A stretch of 55,645 nucleotides of DNA, taken from positions 1 through 55,645 of the forward strand of contig JBAYTZ010000020.1 in assembly GCA_041675285.1 (NCBI GenBank), in the 5' to 3' direction. Under the pieces are notes generated by a model that was not told the DNA's origin, searched no databases, and was given only the letters and a program-made list of their open reading frames with translations. The number at the start of each line of letters is the position of its first letter. Position 1 is the stretch's first letter. The translations under genes were made by a program, and so were the position numbers. This DNA comes from Candidatus Delongbacteria bacterium (GTDB lineage: Bacteria > CAIWAD01). Positions 38,154 to 46,527 of this stretch are shown here, in pieces.

Positions 38154-39568
38154 TTCACGTCCCGTCCGTGCCGGGGCCGCTCCGGACGCGGGGACGCGGG
38201 CTCGTCCTGCGGGAGATCCTCGGGTGTGCCGGACGCGAAGCGTTCAGGCCAGCAACGCCCCAGGTAGTCCCCCAGCCGGAGCTCCTGCCCGCGCGGCTGG
38301 GGCCGGTAGAGGCGCAGCTCCGCCAGCTCGGGCGGCAGATAATCCTGTCTCACGAAACTGTCCGGGAACTCGGGCGGGTAGCGGTACTCCGCGCCGTGGC
38401 CCAGTTCCTTGGCCAGCCGCGTGGGCGCGTTGCGCAGGTGGGCGGGCACGGGCCAGGCCGGCTGCTCGCGCACGGCCCGCCGCGCCGCGGCCAGCGCCTC
38501 CGCCGCCGCGTTGGACTTGGGTTGCGCGGCCAGGTAGGTGACACATTGCACCAGCGGGTAGGCCGCCTCGGGCAGGCCCAGTTTGCGCACCGCCTCGAAG
38601 GCCGCCTCCGCCAGCACCAGGGCGTTGGGGCTGGCGTTGCCGATGTCCTCGCTGGCCAGGATCAGCAGCCGGCGGGCGATGAAGACGGGATCCTCGCCGC
38701 CCTCCAGCAGGCGCAGCAGCCAGTAGACCCCCGCGTCGGCATCGGAGCCGCGGACGGATTTGATCAGCGCGCTGACCAGGTCGTAGTGCTGGTCCCCGCC
38801 CTTGTCGAAAGGCTGCACGCGCCGCAGCAGCACGGTCTCCAAGGTCTCCAGCGTGATCCGTCGTCCGCCCGCGGCATCCGCCCCGGCCACGGCGGCCGCC
38901 AGCTCGAGGTTCTGCAGCAGGCGCCGGGCGTCCCCGCCCGCCAGATCCACCAGCCGGGCCCGGGCCGGTTCGTCCAGGGACAGCGAGAGGCTGACCAGCC
39001 ACTCGTCCGCGACCAGCGCCCGCTCCAGCAGCTGTTCCAGGGCCGGCGCCCCCAGGGGCTCGAAGACCAGCACGTGGCAGCGCGACTGCAGCGCGCCGAT
39101 CACCTCGAAGCCCGGGTTCTCCGTGGTGGCGGCCAGCAGGGTGAGGGTGCCGTCCTCCACGCTCTTGAGCAGGGCGTCCTGCTGGGCCTTGTTGAAGCGG
39201 TGGATCTCGTCGATGAACAGGATGCTGGGCAGGCCGTCCCGGCGCCAGGTGGCCTCCGCCTCGGCGATGACCTTGCGCAGGTCGGCCACGCCGCTGGTCA
39301 CGGCGTTGAGGGCGTGGGCCCGCCCGGCGTAGGACTCCATCAGCAACCGGGCCACGGTGGTCTTGCCGGAGCCCGGCGGCCCCCAGAAAATCAGCGACTC
39401 CAGCCGGCCCTCGGCCAGCAGGCGCGGCAGCAGGGCCCCCGGCGCCGTCAGGCGGGGTTGTCCCACCACATCCTCCAGCCGGCGGGCGCGCAGGCGCTCG
39501 GCCAGCGGGGCCCGCCGCTGGCGCTCCGCCCCGCGGTCGAAGAGATCGGGATGCTCGGGATGCTCCAT
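38150..39568 (-). CDS. rarA: Replication-associated recombination protein RarA (MgsA)
   Basis: AAA+ ATPase related to clamp loaders that acts at stalled replication forks. The 472-residue protein has PLAERLRARRLEDVVGQPRL, Walker A WGPPGSGKTTVARL, Walker B ILFIDEIHRFNKAQQDALL and sensor ATTENPGFEV. The C-terminal MgsA domain follows (GSDADAGVYWLLRLLEGGED, LASEDIGNASPNAL). ATG 39568 has AGGG 6 bases upstream; GTG 39592 would add eight residues. It is coupled to rlmH by a GTGA overlap. Confidence 0.95.
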   Translation of the reverse strand: MEHPEHPDLFDRGAERQRRAPLAERLRARRLEDVVGQPRLTAPGALLPRLLAEGRLESLIFWGPPGSGKTTVARLLMESYAGRAHALNAVTSGVADLRKVIAEAEATWRRDGLPSILFIDEIHRFNKAQQDALLKSVEDGTLTLLAATTENPGFEVIGALQSRCHVLVFEPLGAPALEQLLERALVADEWLVSLSLSLDEPARARLVDLAGGDARRLLQNLELAAAVAGADAAGGRRITLETLETVLLRRVQPFDKGGDQHYDLVSALIKSVRGSDADAGVYWLLRLLEGGEDPVFIARRLLILASEDIGNASPNALVLAEAAFEAVRKLGLPEAAYPLVQCVTYLAAQPKSNAAAEALAAARRAVREQPAWPVPAHLRNAPTRLAKELGHGAEYRYPPEFPDSFVRQDYLPPELAELRLYRPQPRGQELRLGDYLGRCWPERFASGTPEDLPQDEPASPRPERPRHGRDVK

Positions 39569-39709
39569 GGAATGCCCTGCTCCGTGTGACACGCTGAAGG
39601 TAGGGATTCATCGGCCGGGCCGGGAGCGCGGATTGCCGCGTCAGGCGTCCGGATCGGGGAGGGTGGACCGACCGGTCCGGGGCTCGAGGGGATCGAGCCG
39701 GCCGCAGCC

Positions 39710-39991
39710 TCAGCCGTCCCACATGCGCTCGTAGGCGGCCTGGCGCTCGGCGATGAAGGCGGCGGGATCGTCGCCCACCGCCAACCGGCGCAGGATCGGG
39801 CGACGGCGGGTGTCGTACTCGTGGATCCAGCGCTCGGGCGAGTCCGGCCGCCCCAGCACACGGATGGGCCCGGTCATTCGGCTGTCGGCCTGTTCCAGTT
39901 CCAGGCCGGCGGCCAGCAAGAGCTCCGATTCGGCGGGTTCCAGTCGCCGGGCGAACCCGGGTTCCAGGCTGATCAGCAGGGCGTCGGTCAT
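39710..39991 (-). CDS. Small hypothetical protein
   Basis: A 93-residue frame from ATG 39991. Segments include MTDALLISLEPGFARRLEPA, GPIRVLGRPDSPERWIHEYD and DPAAFIAERQAAYERMWDG. It is charged and soluble in appearance, with a helical C-terminus, and no family is recognised. A CACGAAG-type repeat arm lies directly upstream and separates it from the methyltransferase gene, which reads in the same direction. A gap of about 140 bases follows before rarA. Coding composition fits the genome, but evidence is moderate. Confidence 0.55.
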   Translation of the reverse strand: MTDALLISLEPGFARRLEPAESELLLAAGLELEQADSRMTGPIRVLGRPDSPERWIHEYDTRRRPILRRLAVGDDPAAFIAERQAAYERMWDG

Positions 39992-40008
39992 GTCTCTCGC
40001 ATCTCCAT

Positions 40009-40033
40009 TGGGACACGAAGGTCACGAATCTTC
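40009..40033. repeat. Solo CACGAAG-family repeat arm
   Basis: GGGACACGAAGGTCACGAAT carries two CACGAA units at 9-nt spacing and ends directly at the stop codon of the methyltransferase gene. No inverse arm is seen nearby on this side. Confidence 0.6.
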
Positions 40034-40639
40034 TTAGCCGCGGGCAAGCAGGCGCACCACGGCGCTGCGGCCCCGGTGCAGCAGTCCCTCGTCCAGCTCC
40101 AGTTCCCGCTCCTCCAGGTGGAGCAGCTCCAGCCCGGCGAAGTCCCGCGCCAGGTCGGCGGGCTCGTAGAGCTGGTCAGGGTTGGAGGGGCCGCCGGTGC
40201 CGTGAGCCAGCTGGCGGGGCGTGAAGCACTCCAGCACCAACAGCCCGCCCGGGGCCAGACCGGCGGCCAGCCGCGCGTGCAGCCGCGGGCGCAGGGCGCT
40301 GCCCAGGTGCAGGTAGATCAGTGCCACCAGATCAAAGGAGCCCGCCGGGGGCGTCCAGTCCTCCAGGTCGGCCAGCAGCGGGTGGTAGCGCTCCGCGACT
40401 CCGCGCTCCCGGGCCAGCCGGGAGGCCTTCTCCAGTCCCACGACGGAGGCATCCACGGCTGTGACCTCCAGCCCTTGCTCGGCCAGCCAGACACCGTTGC
40501 GGCCCTCGCCGTCGGCCACGGCCAGCGCCCGCCCGCCGCTCGGCAACAGCCCGGACTGGGCCTGCAGCCACAGATTGGGCGCGGTGCCGTAGACGAACTC
40601 GGCGCCGGCGAAGCGCTCGTCCCAGACGGTTTGCGTCAT
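40034..40639 (-). CDS. Class I SAM-dependent methyltransferase
   Basis: The 201 residues form a Rossmann methyltransferase: motif I ALAVADGEGRNGVWLAEQGL, then VTAVDASVVGLEKASRLARE, then FDLVALIYLHLGSALRPRLH and GGLLVLECFTPRQL. The WDERFAGAEFVYGTAPNLWL start and overall layout resemble TehB/UbiE-like small-molecule methyltransferases with an unassigned substrate. It stands alone between two CACGAAG-family repeat regions, so its native neighbours may have been rearranged. Confidence 0.85.
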   Translation of the reverse strand: MTQTVWDERFAGAEFVYGTAPNLWLQAQSGLLPSGGRALAVADGEGRNGVWLAEQGLEVTAVDASVVGLEKASRLARERGVAERYHPLLADLEDWTPPAGSFDLVALIYLHLGSALRPRLHARLAAGLAPGGLLVLECFTPRQLAHGTGGPSNPDQLYEPADLARDFAGLELLHLEERELELDEGLLHRGRSAVVRLLARG

Positions 40640-40656
40640 GTTGCCTCTTTCAAAAT

Positions 40657-40799
40657 GACACGTAGCTCACGAAGAGAGGGCGAAGGGCACGAAGAAACTC
40701 ACACTGGACGTCACGTCGGGGCACTGGCGGTCGAGGTTGTGGGACTTTCCATCCCGTCCTCGCTTCCCTGTCTTCGTTCTCTTCCCGCCCTTCGTATCC
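40657..40799. repeat. Inverted-arm element, CACGAAG family
   Basis: The left arm (40657-40700) contains CACGAAGAG and GGCACGAAGAAAC units. The right arm (40761-40799) is inverse (CTTCGTTCTCTTCCC and CCCTTCGTATCC). It occupies the gap between the rplQ terminator and the methyltransferase gene. Confidence 0.7.
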
Positions 40800-40853
40800 G
40801 ACTCGGGCTCCATCCTACCGGCCAGGCGCACGCCTGATCCTTCCACGACGAGG

Positions 40854-40884
40854 AAAGCCCACCCGCCAGAAAGCGGATGGGCTT
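40854..40884 (-). terminator. Terminator of the ribosomal protein operon
   Basis: On the minus strand AAGCCCATCCGC and GCGGGTGGGCTT form a long stem followed by TTCCTC, 26 bases past the rplQ stop. It should end the long S10-spc-alpha transcript. Confidence 0.8.
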
Positions 40885-40909
40885 GGGAGTTCCATCCAGA
40901 ACCACCGGA

Positions 40910-41287
40910 CTACTTGTTGTCCAGCTGCTCCTCGTAGCCCACGAACTCAAGCATCACCATTTCGGCCTGGTCGCCCGGCCGGGTGCCCAGCTTGATGATG
41001 CGCGTGTAGCCGCCGGGACGGTCCGCGAAGCGCGGTCCCACCTCATCGAAGAGGTGCTTGACCACGTCCTTGTGCACCAGGTGCGACAGCACGTGGCGCC
41101 GGGCCGCCAGGGTGCCCTTCTTGGCGAAGGTGACCATGCGCTCGGTGTAGCTGCGGGCCGCGGCGGCCTTGCCGCTGGTGGTGGTGATGCGCTTGTGCTC
41201 GATCAGCGCGCAGGCCAGATTCGCGAGCAAGGCCCGACGATGGGAAGCGCTGCGGTTGAGCTTGACCTGGGATTTCCTGTGCCTCAT
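40910..41287 (-). CDS. rplQ: 50S ribosomal protein L17
   Basis: Binds 23S rRNA near the exit tunnel. The 125 residues match L17 over their length: KLNRSASHRRALLANLACAL, RITTTSGKAAAARSYTERMV and VGPRFADRPGGYTRIIKLGT, then MVMLEFVGYEEQ. It is the last gene of the merged ribosomal operon, 12 bases after rpoA and followed by a strong terminator. Confidence 0.98.
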   Translation of the reverse strand: MRHRKSQVKLNRSASHRRALLANLACALIEHKRITTTSGKAAAARSYTERMVTFAKKGTLAARRHVLSHLVHKDVVKHLFDEVGPRFADRPGGYTRIIKLGTRPGDQAEMVMLEFVGYEEQLDNK

Positions 41288-41299
41288 GTGTCTTCCGCC

Positions 41300-42292
41300 T
41301 TATTCGTTCTTGCCCGTGTCGCCCAGGTAGCGCGAGACGTCCATGCCGAAGTCCAGCCCGTGCGTCTGCAGCACGGCGGCCAGCTCGTTCAGGGACTTCT
41401 TGCCGAAGTTCTTGTACTTCAGCATCTCGGCTTCCGTCTTGCCCACCAGCTCGCCGATGGTCTTGATGCGGGCCTCCTTGATGCAATTGGAGGCGCGCAC
41501 CGTCAACTCCAGATCCTCGACGTTCTTCAGCAACAGCTTGCGCATGTTGAGGACCGTCTCGTCGATCTCTTCCTCGGGAGCCTCGGCGGGATTCATGTCA
41601 AAATCGATGAAGAGCCGCACGTGCTCCATCAGGGTCCGGGACGCGAAGGTCAGGGCGTCGTCCGGAGTCACCGCGCCGTTGGTGCTGATTTCGAGGATCA
41701 GCTTTTCATAGTCCGTCTTGTGGCCCACGCGCGTGTTCTCCACGCGGTAGGTCACGTTGGTGACGGGCGAGAACAGCGCGTCGATGGGGATGGTGCCGAT
41801 GGGCTGGTCGTCGATCACGTTCTCCTCGGCCGGCACGTAGCCGAAGCCCTTGCGCACTTCCAGCTCCATCAGGAATTCGCTGGCCGTGCTCAGGGTGGCG
41901 ATGTGCAGTTCGGGGTTGAGGATCTCGATCTCGGCGCTGGCCTTCTGCAGGTCGGCGGCCGTGATCTCCACCGGGCCCTTGACGTGCAGGGTCAGACGCT
42001 CCGGCCGCTTGGAAAGCAGCTTGATCTGCACCTGCTTCAGGTTGAGGATGATGTCCGTGACATCCTCGGTGACACCGGGGATGGTGGAGAACTCCTGCAG
42101 GACGCCGTCGATCTTGACGTGGGTGATCGCCGCGCCCGGAATGGACGAGAGCAGCATGCGCCTCAGGGAGTTGCCCAGGGTGACGCCATACCCGCGCTCG
42201 AGCGGCTGAAGGAAAAAGCGACCGAAGGACGAGCTGTAGCTGTTGTGATCCAGCTCGACCGCCTCGGGGCGCTGAGGATTGAGTCCGTTCAT
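41300..42292 (-). CDS. rpoA: DNA-directed RNA polymerase subunit alpha
   Basis: Scaffold for RNA polymerase assembly and contact point for activators. The 330 residues have the N-terminal dimerisation domain (GRFFLQPLERGYGVTLGNSL, RRMLLSSIPGAAITHVKIDG) and the C-terminal alpha-CTD helix-hairpin-helix region (TIGELVGKTEAEMLKYKNFG, KKSLNELAAVLQ). ATG 42292 follows AGGAG at 10 bases. Upstream is a 151-base gap where rpsD would normally lie. Confidence 0.98.
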   Translation of the reverse strand: MNGLNPQRPEAVELDHNSYSSSFGRFFLQPLERGYGVTLGNSLRRMLLSSIPGAAITHVKIDGVLQEFSTIPGVTEDVTDIILNLKQVQIKLLSKRPERLTLHVKGPVEITAADLQKASAEIEILNPELHIATLSTASEFLMELEVRKGFGYVPAEENVIDDQPIGTIPIDALFSPVTNVTYRVENTRVGHKTDYEKLILEISTNGAVTPDDALTFASRTLMEHVRLFIDFDMNPAEAPEEEIDETVLNMRKLLLKNVEDLELTVRASNCIKEARIKTIGELVGKTEAEMLKYKNFGKKSLNELAAVLQTHGLDFGMDVSRYLGDTGKNE

Positions 42293-42443
42293 GCGGTTTG
42301 GTCTCCTGGCTGAACCTGCTTTCCCAATCGACCGGCGTCGCCAAGGCGCGCCGGCCGGATGGCACACGGGAACCAGCGGCTCCCCCGCGCCTCACGCACA
42401 CGGCCGGGCACGGCCACGAGCGCCGCACCCGGAACTGGGCGGT

Positions 42444-42836
42444 TCAGATGCGCCGCTTCTTGCGCGGCCGGCACCCGTTGTGCGGCAGGGGAGTCGTGTC
42501 TTTGATGGACGTGACCATCAATCCCGCTGCCTGCAGGGCACGGATGGACGACTCGCGACCGGCACCCGGGCCCTTGACGAACACGGAGACTCGACGCAGT
42601 CCCAGATCCATCGCGGTCTTGGCACACTCGGCGGCGGCCAGCTGCGCGGCGAATGCCGTACTCTTGCGCGAACCTTTGAAACGACCGCGGGACCCGCCTG
42701 AGGACCAGGTGATCACGTTGCCGTAGCTGTCGGTCAAAGAGACGATGGTGTTGTTGAAACTCGCCTTGATAAAGGCGTTCCCAACAGCGTCCACCTTCTC
42801 CTTCTTCTTGACTTTCTTCTTGACGGTCTTGGCCAA
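42444..42836 (-). CDS. rpsK: 30S ribosomal protein S11
   Basis: Platform protein of the 30S subunit. The 130 residues begin with a Lys-rich tail and continue with GNAFIKASFNNTIVSLTDSY and AAQLAAAECAKTAMDLGLRR. The end is TTPLPHNGCRPRKKRRI, the conserved S11 C-terminus. It starts at TTG 42836 with GGAGG 5 bases upstream. It follows rpsM, but rpsD, the usual next gene, is missing. Confidence 0.98.
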   Translation of the reverse strand: MAKTVKKKVKKKEKVDAVGNAFIKASFNNTIVSLTDSYGNVITWSSGGSRGRFKGSRKSTAFAAQLAAAECAKTAMDLGLRRVSVFVKGPGAGRESSIRALQAAGLMVTSIKDTTPLPHNGCRPRKKRRI

Positions 42837-42858
42837 GATATCCTCCAGGGATCTGGGA

Positions 42859-43230
42859 TCAGCCCTTCTTCACCACGCCCGAGGACTTCTTGCGACCCTT
42901 GCGGGTGCGGGCGTTGTTCTTCGTGTTCTGTCCGCGAACAGGCAGGTTGCGGCGGTGGCGGAGTCCACGGTAGCAGCCGATGTCCATCAGCCGCTTGATG
43001 TTCATGGTGATCTCCGTCCGCAAGGCGCCTTCCACCTTGTGGTCGTTCTGGATGACGCTGCGGATGCGCCGCAACTCTTCCTCGTCGAGGTTCTGCACTC
43101 GCGTGTCCGGGCTGACATTGGCCTTCTCACAGATGGCCCGGGCGGTGGAATGACCGATCCCGAAAATGTACGTGAGCCCGATCTCGACTCGCTTGTTCTT
43201 GGGCAGATCAACTCCGGCAATGCGTGCCAA
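42859..43230 (-). CDS. rpsM: 30S ribosomal protein S13
   Basis: 30S head protein that contacts the 50S and the P-site tRNA. The 123 residues show MARIAGVDLPKNKRVEIGLT, GIGHSTARAICEKANV and GCYRGLRHRRNLPVRGQNTK, then NNARTRKGRKK. It starts at TTG 43230 with GGGAGG 5 bases upstream. It lies between rpmJ and rpsK, as in the standard alpha operon. Confidence 0.98.
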   Translation of the reverse strand: MARIAGVDLPKNKRVEIGLTYIFGIGHSTARAICEKANVSPDTRVQNLDEEELRRIRSVIQNDHKVEGALRTEITMNIKRLMDIGCYRGLRHRRNLPVRGQNTKNNARTRKGRKKSSGVVKKG

Positions 43231-43290
43231 TGGTGCCTCCCGAATGCGGGGGTGCCCACTCCCGTGGGCCGCGCCCCTTGCTGACTGGGC

Positions 43291-43407
43291 CTAGCCCTGA
43301 CGCTGCTTGTGCTTGCGGGTCTTGCTGCAAATCACGCGCACCACACCGGCGCGGCGCACGATCTTGCAGTTGTCGCAGATTTTCTTGACCGACGCTTTGA
43401 CTTTCAT
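43291..43407 (-). CDS. rpmJ: 50S ribosomal protein L36
   Basis: A 38-residue zinc-ribbon protein: MKVKASVKKICDNCKIVRRA, GVVRVICSKTRKHKQRQG. The cysteines CDNC, the distal ICS and the KHKQRQG ending are the L36 zinc site and rRNA-binding tail. The ATG is at 43407 with GGGAGA upstream. It lies between infA and rpsM, the standard order. Confidence 0.97.
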   Translation of the reverse strand: MKVKASVKKICDNCKIVRRAGVVRVICSKTRKHKQRQG

Positions 43408-43449
43408 CGCCGTGTCTCCCTCTATCCTCGTATTCAGTTCCTGATTCCG

Positions 43450-43510
43450 GCGCTTCAGCCGCTCGTCGGCTGCAAGCGCCCGGTTTCGGACCGCGCAGTC
43501 GGTCCGAAAC
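43450..43510 (-). promoter_or_regulatory. Two consecutive hairpins between infA and rpmJ
   Basis: GTTTCGGACC / GGTCCGAAAC (43483-43510) is a perfect 10-bp stem that includes the infA stop. Next to it (43450-43479) GCGCTT and AGCCG pair imperfectly with CGGCT and AAGCGC. There is no U-tract. Their place at the start of the alpha-operon part suggests transcript processing or regulatory leader structure. Confidence 0.5.
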
Positions 43511-43728
43511 TATTTGTGGCGGAAGGTGATCCGTCCCCGCGTGAGATCGTAGGGCGAAAGCTCCACCGTCACCTTGTCGCCCGGCAGGATGCGGATGTAG
43601 TGCATGCGCATCTTGCCGGAGATATGGGCCAGCACCACGTGGCCGTTGTCCAGCTTCACCCGGAAGGATGCGTTGGGCAGCGTCTCCAGCACAGTCCCGT
43701 CGATCTTGATGATGTCCGTCTTGCCCAT
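43510..43728 (-). CDS. infA: Translation initiation factor IF-1
   Basis: Binds the 30S A site and assists IF-2 and IF-3. The 72-residue OB-fold protein has the family's exact length, with DIIKIDGTVLETLPNASFRV, NGHVVLAHISGKMRMHYIRI and LPGDKVTVELSPYDLTRGRI. It lies 7 bases after map and before rpmJ, as in many bacteria. Confidence 0.98.
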   Translation of the reverse strand: MGKTDIIKIDGTVLETLPNASFRVKLDNGHVVLAHISGKMRMHYIRILPGDKVTVELSPYDLTRGRITFRHK

Positions 43729-43735
43729 GCGGCTC

Positions 43736-44500
43736 CTAGTCCAGGGTCAGGATCTCGGGCTCCGCGTCCGTGACGCGGATCTGGTGCTCGAAATGGGCGC
43801 TGTCACTGCCATCCGCCGTGGCGACGGTCCATCCGTCAGCCAGCACGCGAATCCGCCATCCGCCCGCGTTGATCATCGGTTCCAGGGCCAGGCACATGCC
43901 CGCCTTCAGGCGCAGTCCGTGTCCGGGTCTCCCGTAATTGGGAACCTCGGGAGCCTCGTGCACGGCGCCGCCCACTCCGTGGCCCACCATGTCGCGCACC
44001 ACCGAAAAGCCCAGGGGCTCCACGTGGCCCGCCACCGCGGCGCCAATGTCGCCGATCCGGTTGCCGGCCCGGGCCGCCTCGATTCCCTTCAGCAGGGATT
44101 CGCGCGTGGCCTCCAGCAGACGCAGACGTTCGGGGCTGATTGCGCCCACCGGGTAGCTGCGGGCCGAATCCCCGTAGTAGCCGTCCAGCTGCGTGCCGGC
44201 ATCGATCTTCACCATATCCCCTTCCACCAGGCGGCGTCCGCCCGGGATGCCGTGCACCACCTCGTCGTTGACGGAGATGCAGCAGCAGGCCGGAAAGGCC
44301 TGGACTCCCGGCGGGCCCGGCACGCCGATGAAGGACGGCGTGGCGCCGTGGGACCGGATGAAGCTGTCAACGATCTCGTTCAATTCCGCCGTGCTCACGC
44401 CCGGCCGGATTTCCCTTTCCACCAAGTCAAAGGCCCGCGGCAGGATGCGGCACGCTTTGCGGATCTGCGCGAATTCGCGCTCCGAATAGATGCGCACCAT
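43736..44500 (-). CDS. map: Methionine aminopeptidase, type I
   Basis: Removes the initiator methionine from nascent proteins. The 254 residues carry the metal ligands and signatures: CCCISVNDEVVHGIPGGR, MVKIDAGTQLDGYYGDSARS (two aspartates), MVGHGVGGAVHEAPEVPNYG (His), CLALEPMINAGG (Glu) and SAHFEHQIRVTDAEPEILT (final Glu). ATG 44500 lies 2 bases after the adk stop, and the adk-map-infA order is standard. Confidence 0.97.
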   Translation of the reverse strand: MVRIYSEREFAQIRKACRILPRAFDLVEREIRPGVSTAELNEIVDSFIRSHGATPSFIGVPGPPGVQAFPACCCISVNDEVVHGIPGGRRLVEGDMVKIDAGTQLDGYYGDSARSYPVGAISPERLRLLEATRESLLKGIEAARAGNRIGDIGAAVAGHVEPLGFSVVRDMVGHGVGGAVHEAPEVPNYGRPGHGLRLKAGMCLALEPMINAGGWRIRVLADGWTVATADGSDSAHFEHQIRVTDAEPEILTLD

Positions 44501-44502
44501 GC

Positions 44503-45138
44503 TCAGGCCAACCCGCCCACGATGGCCTGGAAGACCGATTCCACCGAGGCCATACCGTCCACGCGGCGCAAGCGGCCCGCCTCCTCGTAGAAGCGGATCA
44601 GGGGCGCCGTCTGCTCCTGGTAGACTTCCAGGCGGTGGCGCACCGTCTCTTCCTTGTCGTCGTCGCGCTGATCGACGTTCCCGCCGCAACGCGTGCAACG
44701 CTCGGGCACCGGCGCATTCAGCGCGTTGTAGTCCGCGCCGCAGTCCCGGCAGGTGTGCCGGGAACTGAGCCGCCGGACCAGGGCCTCTGGATCCGTCTCC
44801 AGGGCCACCACGGCGCTCAGCGCGATTCCGCCCCGCTCCAACAGGCGCTCCAGCCCGTCGGCCTGGGCCACCGTGCGCGGAAAGCCGTCCAGGATGAAGC
44901 CCTTGCGGCAGTCATCCTGCTTCAACCGTGCGTCGATGATCTCAAGGATCGTGTCGTCCGGGACCAGATCGCCCCGTTCCAGGCAATCCTTGACCTTCTT
45001 GCCAAGCTCCGTGCCTTGGCGGATGTTCTCCCGCAGGATGTCTCCCGTGGAGATCTGGGGGATGCCCAACTTCGCCGATATCAACTTCGCCTGTGTGCCT
45101 TTCCCGGCGCCCGGCGAGCCCAGCAGAATCAGTCGCAT
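44503..45138 (-). CDS. adk: Adenylate kinase with zinc-type lid
   Basis: Interconverts ATP + AMP and 2 ADP. The 211 residues include the P-loop LLGSPGAGKGTQAK, the AMP site ISTGDILRENIRQG and GFILDGFPRTVAQAD. The LID has CRDCGADYNALNAPVPERCT followed by RCGG, a four-cysteine zinc-binding form as in Bacillus. It lies 10 bases after secY in the spc block. Confidence 0.97.
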   Translation of the reverse strand: MRLILLGSPGAGKGTQAKLISAKLGIPQISTGDILRENIRQGTELGKKVKDCLERGDLVPDDTILEIIDARLKQDDCRKGFILDGFPRTVAQADGLERLLERGGIALSAVVALETDPEALVRRLSSRHTCRDCGADYNALNAPVPERCTRCGGNVDQRDDDKEETVRHRLEVYQEQTAPLIRFYEEAGRLRRVDGMASVESVFQAIVGGLA

Positions 45139-45148
45139 CCCCGCCTCC

Positions 45149-46501
45149 TCAGGACATCCGGGTCCGACCCCGAATCCGTCCCGTCTTCATCAGGCCGTCA
45201 TAGTGCCGCATGGTCAGGTGGGATTCGATCTGCTGGAGCGTGTCCAGGGCCACGCCCACCATGATCAGAAGTCCCGTGCCGCCGAAGAAGGAAGCGAAGT
45301 TGAAGGAGATGTTGGACCCCATCAGATCCCCGGCATAGCGGAACAGGATCTGGGGAAACACCGCCAGCAAGCCCAGGGCGATGGCGCCCGGCAGAGTGAT
45401 CCGCGTGATCACGAAATCGATGTAGTCGCTGGTCTTCTTGCCCGGCCGGATACCCGGGATGAAGCCGCCGTAACGCTTCAAGTTCTCCGCCACTTCCACG
45501 GGGTTGAAGGACATGGCCGTGTAGAAGTAGGTGAAGAAGATGATCAGCAACCAGTACGAGATCAGATAGGGCCAGGCCGTCCAACTGAAGGCGCCGTTCA
45601 CGAACTCTTTGATGGCGCCCTCGGGCAGCAGGCTGCCCAGGGTTTGGGGCAGGAACATCAGCGACTGCGCGAAGATGATGGGCATCACGCCCGCCATGTT
45701 GATGCGCAGGGGCAGATGCGTGCTCTGGCCGCCCATGACGCGGTTGCCCACCACGCGCTTGGCGTACTGGACGGGGATCTTGCGCACGCCCTGGGTCAGC
45801 AGGATCGCGCCCATGATCGTGGCCCACATCAGGGCCAGCAGGAAGATCTCCGCCAGCAGCGGGCGCGTCTGGGCCGCCACCTGCTGGGCCTCGTCGAAGA
45901 GGGCCACGGGGATGGACTCGACCACACCCAGGAAGATGATCAGGCTCATGCCGTTGCCGATGCCGCGCTCGCTGATCTGCTCGCCCAGCCACATGAGGAT
46001 CAACGTGCCGGTGGTGAGCATCAGCATGGTGGTGAGCTTGAAGCCCATCCCCGGGAAGAGCACGATGGGGGCGCCGGAGCCCGGCGCCACGATGCTCTCC
46101 AGGAAGACGGCCACGCCGGCGGCCTGCATGGCCGACAGGAAGACCGTGCCGTAGCGCGTGTACTGGGTGATCTTCTTGCGACCCTGCTCGCCCTCTTTCA
46201 TCAGGCGCTGGAAGAAGGGCACCGTGGTCCCCATCAGCTGGATGATGATCGAGGCGCTGATGTAGGGCATCACGCCCAGACCGAAAACGCCCACCTTCTG
46301 GAAGGCGCCGCCGGTGAACATGTCGTAGAGACCGAACAGGGTGTTCTGGCTCTGCTTGAAGAACTCGCCCAGAGCATTGGCATCAATGCCCGGAGTGGGG
46401 ATGTGGACGCCGATCCGGCACACCAGGAAGATGAACAGGGTGAAGAGCACCCGGTCCCGCAGTTCCGGAATCCGGAAGATGTTGGCGAATTTATCCAGCA
46501 T
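45149..46501 (-). CDS. secY: Protein translocase subunit SecY
   Basis: Central channel of the Sec translocon. The 450-residue protein gives ten transmembrane helices. Signature parts are VFGLGVMPYISASIIIQLMG, the second signature region WLGEQISERGIGNGMSLIIF and the C-terminal GGTGLLIMVGVALDTLQQIE. A conserved RIGVHIPTPGIDANAL opens the first periplasmic loop. It follows rplO and precedes adk, as usual. Confidence 0.98.
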   Translation of the reverse strand: MLDKFANIFRIPELRDRVLFTLFIFLVCRIGVHIPTPGIDANALGEFFKQSQNTLFGLYDMFTGGAFQKVGVFGLGVMPYISASIIIQLMGTTVPFFQRLMKEGEQGRKKITQYTRYGTVFLSAMQAAGVAVFLESIVAPGSGAPIVLFPGMGFKLTTMLMLTTGTLILMWLGEQISERGIGNGMSLIIFLGVVESIPVALFDEAQQVAAQTRPLLAEIFLLALMWATIMGAILLTQGVRKIPVQYAKRVVGNRVMGGQSTHLPLRINMAGVMPIIFAQSLMFLPQTLGSLLPEGAIKEFVNGAFSWTAWPYLISYWLLIIFFTYFYTAMSFNPVEVAENLKRYGGFIPGIRPGKKTSDYIDFVITRITLPGAIALGLLAVFPQILFRYAGDLMGSNISFNFASFFGGTGLLIMVGVALDTLQQIESHLTMRHYDGLMKTGRIRGRTRMS

Positions 46502-46527
46502 GCAGATTGCCTCGACTGAAGGTGCGA

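Noticed and set aside
38244..40025. 593-codon Arg/Gly/Pro-rich minus-strand frame
   Set aside because: An alternative frame of rarA and the small hypothetical gene; composition is typical of a shadow in GC-rich DNA.
40573..41486. Frames overlapping rplQ and rpoA in other phases
   Set aside because: Shadows of conserved ribosomal and polymerase genes.
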